Source: Bradyrhizobium paxllaeri
GTDB lineage: Bacteria; Pseudomonadota; Alphaproteobacteria; Rhizobiales; Xanthobacteraceae
DNA length: 64,000 nucleotides
Reading direction: 5' to 3'
NCBI RefSeq assembly: GCF_001693515.2
Contig: NZ_CP042968.1
Coordinates: 3,968,001 to 4,032,000, forward strand
Each line of letters starts with the position of its first letter. Position 1 is the stretch's first letter. The position numbers were made by a program, and so were the translations under genes. The notes beneath the pieces are model-generated. The model saw only the letters and a program-made list of their open reading frames with translations, was not told the DNA's origin and did not search any database. Positions 1-9,047 of this stretch are shown here, piece after piece.

Positions 1-1
1 C

Positions 2-415
2 CATTCGGCGGACTACCGCGCCGTGATGGCGTTCGGCACCGCCTATCTCGTCACCGATCCGGTCGAGAAGGAACGCGCGCTGGTCGCGATGGTCGACCGC
101 TTCTTTCCTGATCGCACCGCGAGCTTAAGACAAAGCACGGTGCAAGAGATCAAGGCGACGTCGGTCATCGCGATGGAGATCGAGCAGGCGTCCGCCAAGA
201 TCAGGTCGAAGGGCGTCGCCGACGACGATGAGGACTACGAATTGCCGATCTATGCGGAGCGAATTCCGGTGCGCACCGTACTGGGGCGGCCGGAACCCTG
301 TCCGCGGCTTCTCGACGGCGTCGAACGCCCGGCGTCGCTCGGTGCCTATTCGGAAGGCCGCCTGCTCGAAGATGCATTGCGGGATGCGCATTTTGTGCAT
401 TACGCCGGCGGCTGA
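2..415 (+). CDS. Pyridoxamine 5'-phosphate oxidase family protein (5' end missing)
   Basis: C-terminal part of a small flavin/nucleotide-binding protein; the open frame already runs from base 2, so the true start lies left of the window. The opening residues HSADYRAVMAFGTAYLV match the beta strand that lines the FMN pocket in the split-barrel family (MSMEG/Nim-like). The visible 137 residues end at a TGA at 413. The family binds FMN or F420 and acts on small molecules, but no substrate can be read from the sequence. It lies 51 bp upstream of the M20 peptidase on the same strand, so co-transcription is possible. Confidence 0.75.
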   Translation, partial: HSADYRAVMAFGTAYLVTDPVEKERALVAMVDRFFPDRTASLRQSTVQEIKATSVIAMEIEQASAKIRSKGVADDDEDYELPIYAERIPVRTVLGRPEPCPRLLDGVERPASLGAYSEGRLLEDALRDAHFVHYAGG

Positions 416-466
416 GATCGGGGTAGGGTGGCGCTCCCGACCTGAATTCGCGACTGGAGCCGCCGC

Positions 467-1744
467 ATGACGACCGATACGCAACAAAGAATCCTCGACG
501 CCGTTGACGCCGGCTTTGACGCGCAACTGGCGACGACGCGGGATTTCGTTGCGATCCCCTCGACCCGCGGCGCCGAGGGACCATGCCAGGACATGATCGG
601 CGACCTGCTGCGGCAACGTGGCTATGAGGTCGACGACTGGCATATCAATGTCGAGGATTTGAAGGACCTGCGCGGCTTCGGCCCGATCGAACATGATTTT
701 TCCAAAGCGCGAACGGTGGTCGGTACTTACCGGCCGTCCAGTAATGCCGGCAAATCGCTGATCCTGCAGGGTCACTGCGACGTCGTTCCCGCAGGTCCCC
801 TCGACATGTGGGAAACGCCGCCGTTCTCTCCGACCATCAAGGACGGCAAGATGTATGGCCGCGGCGCCTGCGACATGAAGTCCGGCACCATCGGCGCGCT
901 CTATGCCCTGGACGCGATCAAGGCCGCGGGACTGAAGCCGACGGCGCGCATCCATTTCCAGTCCGTGATCGAGGAGGAGAGCACCGGCGTCGGCGCACTC
1001 TCGACCCTGCAGCGCGGCTATCGCGCGGACGCCTGCTTCATTCCGGAGCCGACGGGCGAGACCATGGTGCGCTCGCAGGTCGGCGTGATCTGGTTTCGCC
1101 TGAAGGTGCGCGGCTTCCCGGTGCACGTGTTCGAGGCTGGCGCCGGCGCCAACGCGATCATGGCGGCCTATCATCTGATCCACGCCCTGCAAAAGCTCGA
1201 GGCCGACTGGAACGAGCGCGCCAAGGCCGACCGCCATTTCAAGGCAGTCAGCCATCCGCTCAATTTCAATCCGGGCATCATCAAGGGCGGCGACTGGGCC
1301 TCGAGCGTGCCGGCCTGGTGCGATGTCGATTGTCGCATCGCGGTCCTGCCGGGCTGGTCGATTGCCGAATGCCAAAAAGAGATTCTGGCCTGCGTCTCGG
1401 CGGCGGCGCGCGATCATCGTTTCCTCTCCAACAACCCGCCGCAGGTGGAATGGTCGGGCTTCCTGTCGGAAGGATATGAATTGGTGAACTCGGCCGAGCC
1501 GGAGGCCGCATTCGCAAAAGCGTTCGGCGCCGTCTATGGCGGCGTGGTGCCGGACCGAGCGTTCACCGCGCTGACCGACACGCGGTTCTACGGCTTGAAC
1601 TACAACATCCCAAGCCTGTGCTTCGGCGCCAAAGGCGCGGCGATGCACGGCTTCAACGAGTATGTCGAATTGGATTCGCTGCGGAAGTCGACGAAAGCGA
1701 CCGCGCTGTTCATCGCGGAATGGTGTGGGGTGGAGAAGGCTTGA
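467..1744 (+). CDS. M20 family ArgE/DapE-type deacylase
   Basis: 425-residue zinc-dependent amidohydrolase of the ArgE/DapE/carboxypeptidase-G2 group; it would cleave an N-acyl or amide bond of a small cytoplasmic substrate. Visible metal ligands and catalytic residues are HCD (His103, Asp105), GRGACDMKSG (Asp136), the IEEES run (Glu169-Glu171), EPTG and the C-terminal MHGFNEYV. The dimerisation lid lies roughly at residues 190-310. Length is normal for the family. The exact substrate (acetylornithine, succinyl-DAP, formylated amino acid) is not determined, as no arginine or lysine pathway neighbours are present. Confidence 0.9.
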   Translation: MTTDTQQRILDAVDAGFDAQLATTRDFVAIPSTRGAEGPCQDMIGDLLRQRGYEVDDWHINVEDLKDLRGFGPIEHDFSKARTVVGTYRPSSNAGKSLILQGHCDVVPAGPLDMWETPPFSPTIKDGKMYGRGACDMKSGTIGALYALDAIKAAGLKPTARIHFQSVIEEESTGVGALSTLQRGYRADACFIPEPTGETMVRSQVGVIWFRLKVRGFPVHVFEAGAGANAIMAAYHLIHALQKLEADWNERAKADRHFKAVSHPLNFNPGIIKGGDWASSVPAWCDVDCRIAVLPGWSIAECQKEILACVSAAARDHRFLSNNPPQVEWSGFLSEGYELVNSAEPEAAFAKAFGAVYGGVVPDRAFTALTDTRFYGLNYNIPSLCFGAKGAAMHGFNEYVELDSLRKSTKATALFIAEWCGVEKA

Positions 1745-1754
1745 GCAGGAAATC

Positions 1755-1844
1755 GTAGGGTGGGCAAAGCGAAGCGTGCCCACCATTACTTGCACCCGAG
1801 CGTTAGATGGTGGGCACGGCGCTACGCGCCTTTGCCCACCCTAC
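1755..1844. repeat. Intergenic palindrome, GTAGGGTGGGC family, copy 1
   Basis: Imperfect inverted repeat: left arm GTAGGGTGGGCAAAGCG, right arm ending TTTGCCCACCCTAC, with inner segments GTGCCCACC and GGTGGGCAC also pairing. It lies between two convergent genes. Its right edge overlaps the TAG stop codon of the minus-strand binding-protein gene that ends at 1841. Related copies occur at 33053 and 35906. Confidence 0.85.
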
Positions 1845-2662
1845 GAAACCGGCGAATCCCACAACGCCTTCACGATCGCATCCAGCCCGTCCGTTAGCGC
1901 CGCCGGTCCGGGCTGCAGGATGATCGTCGACTTGATCTCGACGATGCGGTTGTTGCGCACCGCCGGGATATCGCTCCAGCCCGGACGCTGCCGAATGCGA
2001 TCGGGCACAACCTTCTTGCCGCACCATGACGCGAGGATCACATCAGGCGCGGTGTCGCGCACCAGATCGGGCGGAATGATCCGGTCCTTGGCCGCCTGCT
2101 GAAACCGTAACTTCGGCAGTGCGTCGTCGCCGCCGGCAATCTCGATCAGCTCGGACACCCAGCCGATGCCGGAGATCAGGGGATCGTCCCATTCCTCGAA
2201 ATAGACTTTTGGCTTGGGCGCGGGCCGGGGCGTTGCAGCGATCCGCGTAAGGCGCTGTTCAAGATCGCCCGCGAGTTGATCGGCTCGTTCTGTCGCGCCA
2301 ACGATGGCGCCGAGCGTGCGGATCATCGCGAGGATGCCGGCGATGTCGCGCTGGTTGAAGACGTGGATGGCGATGCCTGCGCGCACCAGATCGGCGACGA
2401 TGTCAGCCTGCAGATCGGAGAAGGCCAGCACGAGATCCGGCTCAAGCGCCAAAATCTTCGGAATGTCTGCGGAGATGAAGGCCGAAACCCGCGGCTTCTC
2501 GCGACGGACCTGCGGCGGCCGCACCGCATAGCCGGAGACGCCGACGATGCGGTCCTGCTCGCCGAGAAGGTACAACGTCTCCACGGTCTCTTCGGTCAGG
2601 CAGACGATACGGCGGGGCGGGAACTGGCGCATGCCGATGATATGGCGAATTTCCGGCCCCAT
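1841..2662 (-). CDS. Cobalamin/iron-type ABC transporter substrate-binding protein (BtuF-like)
   Basis: Type III periplasmic-binding fold protein of the BtuF/FhuD group. The core RIVCLTEETVETLYLLGE, then GVSGYAVRPP and the long central helix region followed by EEWDDPLISGIGWVSELI are characteristic. No clear signal peptide precedes the domain with either plausible start (ATG 2662 or ATG 2632), which is usual for soluble members of this group. Longer in-frame extension upstream would run into the divergent thioesterase gene and is rejected. No permease or ATPase gene is adjacent, so it is an orphan here. Its stop codon lies in the palindrome at 1755-1844. Confidence 0.75.
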   Translation of the reverse strand: MGPEIRHIIGMRQFPPRRIVCLTEETVETLYLLGEQDRIVGVSGYAVRPPQVRREKPRVSAFISADIPKILALEPDLVLAFSDLQADIVADLVRAGIAIHVFNQRDIAGILAMIRTLGAIVGATERADQLAGDLEQRLTRIAATPRPAPKPKVYFEEWDDPLISGIGWVSELIEIAGGDDALPKLRFQQAAKDRIIPPDLVRDTAPDVILASWCGKKVVPDRIRQRPGWSDIPAVRNNRIVEIKSTIILQPGPAALTDGLDAIVKALWDSPVS

Positions 2663-2756
2663 GTCACGGCAGCCATTACCTCGGAGGTCATTGCCTGATT
2701 TACCGGCAGCCGCCATTCTGTCCGGGACATCATTTCCAAGAAAAGCCGGAGGACGA

Positions 2757-3155
2757 ATGACGCCGCTCGAAAAGATCCAGTCGATGAAGATGCCGTTTGC
2801 GGAGCTGAAGGGTGTGACCTTCACGGAGGCCGGAATGGATCGGGTGGTAGCGAAGATGCTGGTGCGGCCGGATCTCTGCACGCTGCGGAATACGATTCAC
2901 GGTGGCGCCGTCATGGCATTTGCGGATTCGGTCGGTGCCGCGGCGACCGTGATCAATCTGCCTGCGGACGCCAAGGGCACGACCACGATCGAGAGCAAGA
3001 CCAATTTCATCGGCGGCGCCAAGGAAGGTTCGACCGTGATCGCCACTGCCACGCCGGTGCATCGGGGGCGCCGTACCCAAGTCTGGCAGATGCGGCTGGA
3101 AACCGAGGACGGCAAGCTGGTCGCGGTCGTGACGCAGACGCAGATGGTGCTGTAG
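2757..3155 (+). CDS. PaaI-type hotdog-fold thioesterase
   Basis: 132-residue acyl-CoA thioesterase of the 4HBT/PaaI family, cytoplasmic. The helix motif NTIHGGAVMAFADSVGAAA carries the usual HGG and the acidic residue of the active site. The start ATG follows a good ribosome site (CCGGAGGACGA). It is divergent from the binding-protein gene with about 95 bp between starts. The substrate acyl group is unknown. Confidence 0.85.
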   Translation: MTPLEKIQSMKMPFAELKGVTFTEAGMDRVVAKMLVRPDLCTLRNTIHGGAVMAFADSVGAAATVINLPADAKGTTTIESKTNFIGGAKEGSTVIATATPVHRGRRTQVWQMRLETEDGKLVAVVTQTQMVL

Positions 3156-3433
3156 GGCGTGGATTCATAAAAGTGAAGTCCGGCTTCCAAGGGCCGAGCG
3201 GAGAGAGCGCAACTGGCAACTGTATCTTTTCCTCATAGAGAGCAAGGCACGACCTGATCAAAGCACTTTTGCGCGCGCGGAGCGCAGCCGGAACTCCTCG
3301 CTGGTGTTGGCCCCAGCGCCTCGAGTTCCAAAGTTCCATGGTGCCCCACACTCACCATCGTATGGCCACGCTTTCGTCAATGCTGCATTCATACCTTGGC
3401 GGCTTGGGGCGTACGCAGTCCAGGGGACAAGCC

Positions 3434-3628
3434 ATGGATCGCGCTGGTTCAGATGAGTACGCGGGTTCAGATGAGCGCGCGGGCAACGAGGCCCCAGGGA
3501 GCGAGCAGGTATTTTGTGCAAGATGTGCCGCCACGCTTCATCTTTTCATCGAGATACTCGATTCCCGCAACGGCAGGACGCTTCGTCTCTTTCGATGCCT
3601 ATGCGGAGGAATTGCCTGGGGCGATTGA
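3434..3628 (+). CDS. Possible small zinc-ribbon protein
   Basis: 64-residue candidate. The C-terminal part reads FCARCAATLHLFIEIL then RLFRCLCGGIAW: two Cys-x2-Cys/Cys-x-Cys pairs spaced as in a short zinc ribbon. The N-terminal half has low complexity (GSDEYAGSDERAGNE). I see no strong ribosome site, and the surrounding 3156-3762 region otherwise shows no gene, so this may be a remnant. Low certainty. Confidence 0.35.
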   Translation: MDRAGSDEYAGSDERAGNEAPGSEQVFCARCAATLHLFIEILDSRNGRTLRLFRCLCGGIAWGD

Positions 3629-3762
3629 GGTCGTCTCAGTTGGCGGCTTCCATCATTCGCGAGCGTTCCTGTTGGCGCTCCGGCAATGTCCGCTTTTGCA
3701 TTGCTGTTGATCGATGAGCCGACGTCAGGCGCGACCAAGACTAAGCGCCTGACTGATGAGTT

Positions 3763-4803
3763 CTACGCTGCCTCTACCGCGTTCAGCATTCCGGTTTGCG
3801 GATGGCAATCCACATATTCGAAAAGCTGCTCGTCGGCGCGGGCGACGGTGACCTCGTGGTAGAGCCGCAGCTTTGCGGCCGGCCCGAGCGTTGACAAATA
3901 TTTCATGGCGGCGCCGAAAATCCTGACATGGGTCGGGTGCGATTCAGCCCAGCGTTCGAGCGCCGACAGGCTTTTCCACCAACTCATGCCGTAGGACTTT
4001 TCGGTCGCCGCGCCGTCGCGGCCAATCACCGTCATGTAACGGTTGGCGTAGCAGCCGATTGAACGGCCCTGGTCGCGCAGGAAATCCATGCCCTCGCGCA
4101 GCACCGGCTCGACATCGCCGAGATACATCTTGCGCTCGGCGGCTTCGGTGTCGCCCCAGTCCTGGCCGGAGCGGATCAGGCAGACATTATCGTGCGGAAT
4201 GATCCGGACGCGCGCGCCGTCGCGAACGGCGCGGGCCGAGCCTGAAGGCGCCATCTCGCTGGTTTGCGACAACGGGATACGGTCGCGCATGCCGCCCCAA
4301 TAGGCGTGCTCCAACACCTCGCCGCTCATGCCGTCGGCGAGAACGGCGACGCCTTCGGGCCGGTCGAGGGAAGAGAACAGCGTCTCATAGCCCTCCACGG
4401 AAGGATAAAGCGCCTCGATGAAGGTGCCGAACCCGTCGTTCGTTCGCTCCCTGCCGGTCCAGCGCCCGCGCGCGGCCGGAAACCAGCGGTCGAATGCTTG
4501 CCGGTCGTCCCAATAGGCGACCGTGACGACGTTGGTGAAACCGGCTTCGTCGATATAGCGCGCACGGTCCCAATGCGATGGACCATCCGCGGCCGCGAAC
4601 TCTGACACTAGCCGGGCCAGCGCCTGCTCGGCGGCGATCGATGGCGTGCCGCGGGTCTGGAGGCCGAAATAGGCCATCACCACGCGCGTGACGCTCGGTT
4701 TGTGCCGCGCCACGAAGGACGGGTAGGGTGGCGCATAATCGTCGCCGACACGGCGATGGCGCGTTCGTGCGGTTTGCAGATGTGCAGGGATCGCGGATTC
4801 CAT
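3763..4803 (-). CDS. Haem-dependent aldoxime dehydratase
   Basis: 346-residue enzyme that dehydrates an aldoxime (R-CH=NOH) to a nitrile. Family features: a VMAYFGLQ ferredoxin-like strand near residue 42, a second similar half, WGGMRDRIP (candidate active-site Arg 173/175), LIRSGQDW (Ser212), HPTHVRIFG (His292, candidate proximal haem ligand) and LRLYHEVTV (His316, candidate distal acid-base His). Equivalences to characterised Oxd enzymes are by motif order only. ATG 4803 has a strong AAGGAG site. It lies 29 bp downstream of the nitrilase on the same strand, a paired arrangement known for aldoxime-nitrile pathways; the AraC gene behind the nitrilase is the likely regulator. Confidence 0.88.
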   Translation of the reverse strand: MESAIPAHLQTARTRHRRVGDDYAPPYPSFVARHKPSVTRVVMAYFGLQTRGTPSIAAEQALARLVSEFAAADGPSHWDRARYIDEAGFTNVVTVAYWDDRQAFDRWFPAARGRWTGRERTNDGFGTFIEALYPSVEGYETLFSSLDRPEGVAVLADGMSGEVLEHAYWGGMRDRIPLSQTSEMAPSGSARAVRDGARVRIIPHDNVCLIRSGQDWGDTEAAERKMYLGDVEPVLREGMDFLRDQGRSIGCYANRYMTVIGRDGAATEKSYGMSWWKSLSALERWAESHPTHVRIFGAAMKYLSTLGPAAKLRLYHEVTVARADEQLFEYVDCHPQTGMLNAVEAA

Positions 4804-4832
4804 CGGCCTGCTCCTTGTCGGAATGAATGCGT

Positions 4833-5846
4833 TCAGGCCTGCAGCCTGATTTCGCTCATGACCTCGGCATCGACGGGCAGCGAGAAATGCTCGACGCGGT
4901 TGGCGCGCTTGTTGTTGAGCAACAGCCGCGTGACGTCGGGCCGCGAATAATGCCCGGCCGGATCGGCCGCGTTCTTCGCCACCCCGATCATGCCGAGATC
5001 GATGTCGGCATACAGAATACCTTCCTGGTCCGGCGGAAGCTTCTCGGCAAGCGGGCTGCCGTCCGGCCCGTAGATCACGGCGTGGCCGCCGCCGGCATGC
5101 AGGAAGGCGTGCTTTTCGGGGGAGTCGCAGAGTTCATCGATCATCGCCTGCGAGACGACCGCGCAGGGACCCAGGAAGAAGCAGGAGCCCTCGACCGCAT
5201 AGACCTTGCTGGCGGCGTTGTTGACCTCATGGCCGAGCGCGTGTGCGAACGGATCGTACAGCGAAAAGCTCGGCCATGCGCCGACATGCACCTGCTCGTT
5301 CTGGGCATACATCGCGAATTTCGACAGCGGCTGCAGGTGCTCCCAGCAGCACAGCGCACCAAGCCGTCCAACATCGGCGCGATAGTGAACTGCGAGATCG
5401 CTGCCGTCGCCTTCGCCGAACACGGTGCGCTCGGCGTGAGTGGGCCGCAGTTTCCGGCGCTTGGCGATGGTCTCGCCGTCGGGCCCTATCAGCCATTGCG
5501 CGATATAGAGGCTGCCGCCGTCGCGTTCGGACAGGCCGAGCACCGCGGTCAGTTTGGCGCGCTTCACGGCCTGGCGGATCTTTTCCGCCTGCGGACTGTC
5601 GAAGGCGAGCGAGTTGTCGAAGTAGCGTTGCACAAAGCCGCGGCCGATCGCCCAGGCCGGCGCGCCGAGCCAGATCTGCCACGGATATCCGGGAATGAAG
5701 GTTTCGGGAAAGGCGATCAGCCTGGCACCTTTCGCGGAAGCTTCCTCGATCAGGGCAATGGTCTTGTCGATGGTTGCGTCGAGATCGAGAAAGACCGGCG
5801 CCGCCTGAACCACCGCCACCTTGTACTTCTGATGAACCAGACCCAT
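4833..5846 (-). CDS. Nitrilase
   Basis: Carbon-nitrogen hydrolase converting a nitrile to its carboxylic acid and ammonia. The catalytic triad is visible: Glu in FPETFIPGYP (E48), Lys in KRRKLRPTHAER (K132) and Cys in CCWEHLQP (C167), counted from ATG 5846. That start follows AGAGG at suitable spacing; an upstream GTG (5879) is an alternative. The motif CWEHLQP and the length of about 337 are those of true nitrilases rather than amidases. Upstream gene of the nitrilase/aldoxime dehydratase pair, so it should consume the nitrile made by its neighbour. Confidence 0.9.
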   Translation of the reverse strand: MGLVHQKYKVAVVQAAPVFLDLDATIDKTIALIEEASAKGARLIAFPETFIPGYPWQIWLGAPAWAIGRGFVQRYFDNSLAFDSPQAEKIRQAVKRAKLTAVLGLSERDGGSLYIAQWLIGPDGETIAKRRKLRPTHAERTVFGEGDGSDLAVHYRADVGRLGALCCWEHLQPLSKFAMYAQNEQVHVGAWPSFSLYDPFAHALGHEVNNAASKVYAVEGSCFFLGPCAVVSQAMIDELCDSPEKHAFLHAGGGHAVIYGPDGSPLAEKLPPDQEGILYADIDLGMIGVAKNAADPAGHYSRPDVTRLLLNNKRANRVEHFSLPVDAEVMSEIRLQA

Positions 5847-5999
5847 CGCACCCATCCTCTTCGCATTGGTGACCGACACTTGCTGCGGGCAAGCCTACCG
5901 CCACGGCCGCGCGCGCCGCTTGTCCGCGGCGGAACGAAAACTTGTCGTAACCGGCAGATGGATGGCTGAGGGGAAGGTGTGACGAGGTGAGGGCTGGCG

Positions 6000-6953
6000 C
6001 TATTTGCCGGGCTGTTCGCGCCATTCGCGCGGCGAGACACCGAAGCGCTGCCTGAAGATGCGGCTGAAATGGGCGAGGTCGTTAAAACCCCACGCGAAGG
6101 CGATCTCGCCGATGTGCCGGGCCTGACAGGCGGGGTCGGCAAGGTCGCGCTTGCATCGCTCCAGCCGTTGCGTCTGCACGTAGCCGCGGAACGAGGTCTG
6201 TTCGTCCGCCATCAGGTCGCTGGCGTAACGCGGCGAGATTCCGACCGCGGCGGCGGCGCGCGGCAGTGACAGTTCGGGATCGGCGAGATGGGTCAGGATA
6301 TGGTTCTTGAGTCGGTAGAGCAGCGCCGAGCGGTGGGCCGACTGATCGGCCAAGCGCGCATGCAGCCTGTCGGCCAGCGTCATCGCCAGCAGGTCGAGCG
6401 CCTGGTCGAGCAGGCGGCTTGCGGCGGCGGGATCGACCTGTTCGATCGTCTTGCTCACATTGAGCATGAAATCATAGGTCAGCCGTTCGAGCGGACGATC
6501 GCCGGCGAACGTCGTTGCGGTCAAGCCATCGAACGCGCCGATGCGCTGTTGCAGCAGCTTGCGCGGCATCTGCAGGATGGTCTGCGAAAAGCTGTCGTCG
6601 AAGCGCAGCTCATAGGGGCGGGTGGTGTCGTAGATAACGAATTGGCCTGCGGAGACGATCGCCTCGCGGCCATCCTGGAAGACGCCGTTCACGCCGCTGT
6701 TGCCCATCGCCATCAGCACGAAATCCTCGCTGGCGCGCGCAATTCGCGACGGCGTGCGGAACACCCGCTGCGCGGTGGAATCGACCCGCGTGAACGCCGC
6801 AGGTCCGATTCTGGATTGCGATACCGAGCCCCAGAACGCGCCGCGCATGTCCGATTTGCAGTCGAGGCCCACGAAGGTATCGCAGACGATGTCCTGCCAC
6901 ACCGCAAGCCGGCGGCCCGGGAGGCATGAACGCGTGTCGAGCACCACAGCCAC
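6000..6953 (-). CDS. AraC family transcriptional regulator of the nitrilase/aldoxime operon
   Basis: Roughly 317-residue regulator: N-terminal AraC-binding-like sensor domain (residues about 10-190, VWQDIVCDTFVGLDC and the QFVIYDTTRPYEL strand) and C-terminal double helix-turn-helix with LSLPRAAAAVGISPRY and GEIAFAWGFNDLAHFSRIF. No ATG suits the N-terminus; GTG 6953 is chosen because GGAGG lies 6 bp before it. The gene is on the same strand, 150 bp ahead of the nitrilase, so it probably activates the pathway in response to an aldoxime or nitrile, as OxdR/NitR-type regulators do. That role is inferred from position. Confidence 0.88.
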   Translation of the reverse strand: MAVVLDTRSCLPGRRLAVWQDIVCDTFVGLDCKSDMRGAFWGSVSQSRIGPAAFTRVDSTAQRVFRTPSRIARASEDFVLMAMGNSGVNGVFQDGREAIVSAGQFVIYDTTRPYELRFDDSFSQTILQMPRKLLQQRIGAFDGLTATTFAGDRPLERLTYDFMLNVSKTIEQVDPAAASRLLDQALDLLAMTLADRLHARLADQSAHRSALLYRLKNHILTHLADPELSLPRAAAAVGISPRYASDLMADEQTSFRGYVQTQRLERCKRDLADPACQARHIGEIAFAWGFNDLAHFSRIFRQRFGVSPREWREQPGK

Positions 6954-7209
6954 AACGGGCCTCCACGAACGATCCGGGTGTATTGCCTTGGTTTGTTCGG
7001 AACTAAGCAGGCGCCACGCCAGTCTGCGCCGGGCGGTAAATCTTAACAATTGATTAATGGTGCCGCCGTTAAGTCGCTGCAAACATTGCTGTTATTTAAG
7101 GCAGTATACGGAGCAATCCGGTCTTGTTTTTGATGTTGCGGCGCACAATATTGGTGGTCTAGGGATTCGACGCCTCCTCGAAGGGCTATTCTGAGAGGAG
7201 ATTTGGACT

Positions 7210-7842
7210 ATGTACCTCAGCGTTATTGCGGCCGCGCTCGCCAACAGCAGCGTGCGTACGCTCAGCCAGCAGGAAGAATTGCCGCTGTTGCGCGATCACC
7301 TGCTGCGGCTCGACCGCATCAGCCGCCGCGACCGGTTCCATGGCTTCATGGACGACAGCTTCATCGAGCGCTACGCCGAAAAATGCGCCAATGACGGCAC
7401 GGTCATCATTGCCTTCTTCGAAGACGGCGTGGTCCGGGGCGCGGCAGAGCTGCATCCGCCGGATCAATCATCGGATTCGCTTCCCGAGATCGCCTTCAGC
7501 GTCGAAGCGTCGGTGCGGCGCCGCGGCGTCGGCAGCATCCTGTTCCGCAAGCTGATCGCGGTGGCGCGGGCCAAGGGCTACAAGAGCCTGCGGATCACCA
7601 CGGGTGCGCAGAACGAGGCGATGCGGGCGCTTGCCAGCAAATTCGGCGCGCAGCTCGTGTTTCGCCACGGCGAATCCACCGGCACCATCGACCTGACGAA
7701 ATATGATCAGGCAGAGTTCGCGACGTCCTGGGTCGAGAACGCAATGAATGCGACGCGCACGGTGGTGGCTTTCAACCGCGCCTATTGGCGAATGCTGCTT
7801 CGGATGGCTGGCACCGCGCCGTCGGAGTGGGGCGCCTCGTAG
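7210..7842 (+). CDS. GNAT family N-acetyltransferase
   Basis: 210-residue protein. The acetyl-CoA pyrophosphate-binding signature VRRRGVGSILFRKL is at about residue 99, preceded by EIAFSV and followed by LRITTGAQNEAMRALASKFG. Ribosome site GAGAGGAG lies 8 bp before ATG 7210. Substrate unknown. Divergent from the AraC gene, about 250 bp between starts; the intergenic DNA is AT-rich and probably holds promoters. Confidence 0.85.
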   Translation: MYLSVIAAALANSSVRTLSQQEELPLLRDHLLRLDRISRRDRFHGFMDDSFIERYAEKCANDGTVIIAFFEDGVVRGAAELHPPDQSSDSLPEIAFSVEASVRRRGVGSILFRKLIAVARAKGYKSLRITTGAQNEAMRALASKFGAQLVFRHGESTGTIDLTKYDQAEFATSWVENAMNATRTVVAFNRAYWRMLLRMAGTAPSEWGAS

Positions 7843-7852
7843 GCACGTTCAA

Positions 7853-7885
7853 TCCAGCGAATTGCCCGAAGGGCAATTCGCTGGA
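7853..7885. terminator. Perfect 15-bp stem-loop between convergent genes
   Basis: TCCAGCGAATTGCCC, loop GAA, then its exact complement. It sits between the convergent GNAT gene and the small protein gene ending at 7912. No clear T-run follows on either strand, so it may terminate in both directions or protect 3' ends. Confidence 0.6.
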
Positions 7886-7911
7886 GACAATTCAGGGAGT
7901 GTTGGGGCTTG

Positions 7912-8214
7912 TCAGGTGCCGGTGCGCTTGTCGTTGCCGAAGCGCCTGACGACGCGGCGCTCGACCACGACGGAGCGCTGCGCGCCCGCTTCGCCCGCGA
8001 TAACGCGGGTCGCCGATCGCGCCAGCGCGCGGCCGGTCTTCTTCACTTCCGCCAGCACTTCCTCATAGGGCAGCCCCATCAGCGCGGCGGCGATTTCCGC
8101 CTGCTGCTGCTGATCGTCGGTGATCCCCACCGCGGCGAAGATTGCCTCTTCCAGCGTCGGCGGATCCCGCCGGACGCGTCGTGTGCCGTATTTCGTGTTC
8201 CAGTCTTCGCTCAT
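7912..8214 (-). CDS. Conserved hypothetical small protein
   Basis: 100 residues, soluble and charged. It begins MSEDWNTKYGTRRVRRDPPT, has a helical segment LEEAIFAAVGITDDQQQQAEIAAALMGLP, and ends in a basic stretch (VVVERRVVRRFGNDK). No domain that I can name. The initiating ATG and the amino-acid pattern look like a genuine gene conserved in Bradyrhizobium relatives; function unknown. Confidence 0.7.
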   Translation of the reverse strand: MSEDWNTKYGTRRVRRDPPTLEEAIFAAVGITDDQQQQAEIAAALMGLPYEEVLAEVKKTGRALARSATRVIAGEAGAQRSVVVERRVVRRFGNDKRTGT

Positions 8215-8360
8215 AGGGGCCTCGCATTCGATTGCCGAGATACCTATGTGCCCTAATGTTGCATTGCAATATGAATTTCGCGTGGCAATACAGCCATGCG
8301 TCTACAACCTCTCAAATCCGGTAGCGCCGTACGGTCTCGATATTTTGATCGATCCGTGCG

Positions 8361-9047
8361 TCAGGGCACGGAATTGCCGGCCGCGGTCAGATCCAGCGGC
8401 TGTTGCGGCCAGCGTTTTAACGCTGCATGGCCTGCATCGGTCAGGACATAGATGCCGCGCTCGGCGCGATCGAACCAGCCATAGACATTATGCAGCAGGA
8501 TTTTGCCGGCATCGGGAATCTGGGCGCGCAGATCCCTGACCCGCTGCGGGCCGCCCGACAGCGCCGAGGCGCAGGCCAGCGCCTGCTGCCGGTAAGCCGT
8601 CATGATCGGCGCGCGTGTCGATCCGCCCAGGACGGGATCGCCCTTGCGTTTCTGATGCTCCGCGATCAGCCGCGAGCGCTTTTTGGGATCGCGGCGAGGC
8701 GCCGATGTCGGCGGCTTCACGATCACCTCGACATCGCCGGTATTGGTGACGGCGAGCATGCCGAAGCCAAGCCGGCGGCAGAGATTGCGGTAGCGCGCGT
8801 CGCTTTCGCGGCCCTTGCCGCGGGCAGACAGTTTGGCCGCGAGCCAGACCTCGTCGGCCGCGCCGGCGCGATCCACCGCTTGCAGGATCAGTTCCAGATT
8901 GAAGGAAAGCTTCAGTTCGCCGATCACCACGATCGGCGGATCGTCGCCGCTCAGCGCGACCAGGTCGCAGCCGCCGATCTCGCCCTTGACGGTGAAGCCG
9001 AGCTTTTCGAGGAAGCGTTTGACAGGAAGATATAGCGCGGTTTCCAA
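8361..9047 (-). CDS. DUF2161 family protein, PD-(D/E)XK nuclease-like
   Basis: 228-residue protein. The N-terminal half has the restriction-endonuclease-like core: GGCDLVAL (Asp28) and VVIGELKLS (Glu44-x-Lys46), then a helical region and a basic C-terminal half that ends in a winged-helix-like segment (VYGWFDRAERGIYVLTDAGHAAL). TTG start with GGAG 8 bp upstream. DUF2161 is usually annotated as a putative phosphodiesterase of the PD-(D/E)XK superfamily. Neighbours give no context for the role. Confidence 0.82.
   Translation of the reverse strand: METALYLPVKRFLEKLGFTVKGEIGGCDLVALSGDDPPIVVIGELKLSFNLELILQAVDRAGAADEVWLAAKLSARGKGRESDARYRNLCRRLGFGMLAVTNTGDVEVIVKPPTSAPRRDPKKRSRLIAEHQKRKGDPVLGGSTRAPIMTAYRQQALACASALSGGPQRVRDLRAQIPDAGKILLHNVYGWFDRAERGIYVLTDAGHAALKRWPQQPLDLTAAGNSVP

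Noticed and set aside
125..1795. 556-residue minus-strand open frame opposite the M20 gene
   Set aside because: Composition rich in R, A, G and H with no domain pattern; it is the antisense shadow of the plus-strand deacylase, which has clear motifs.
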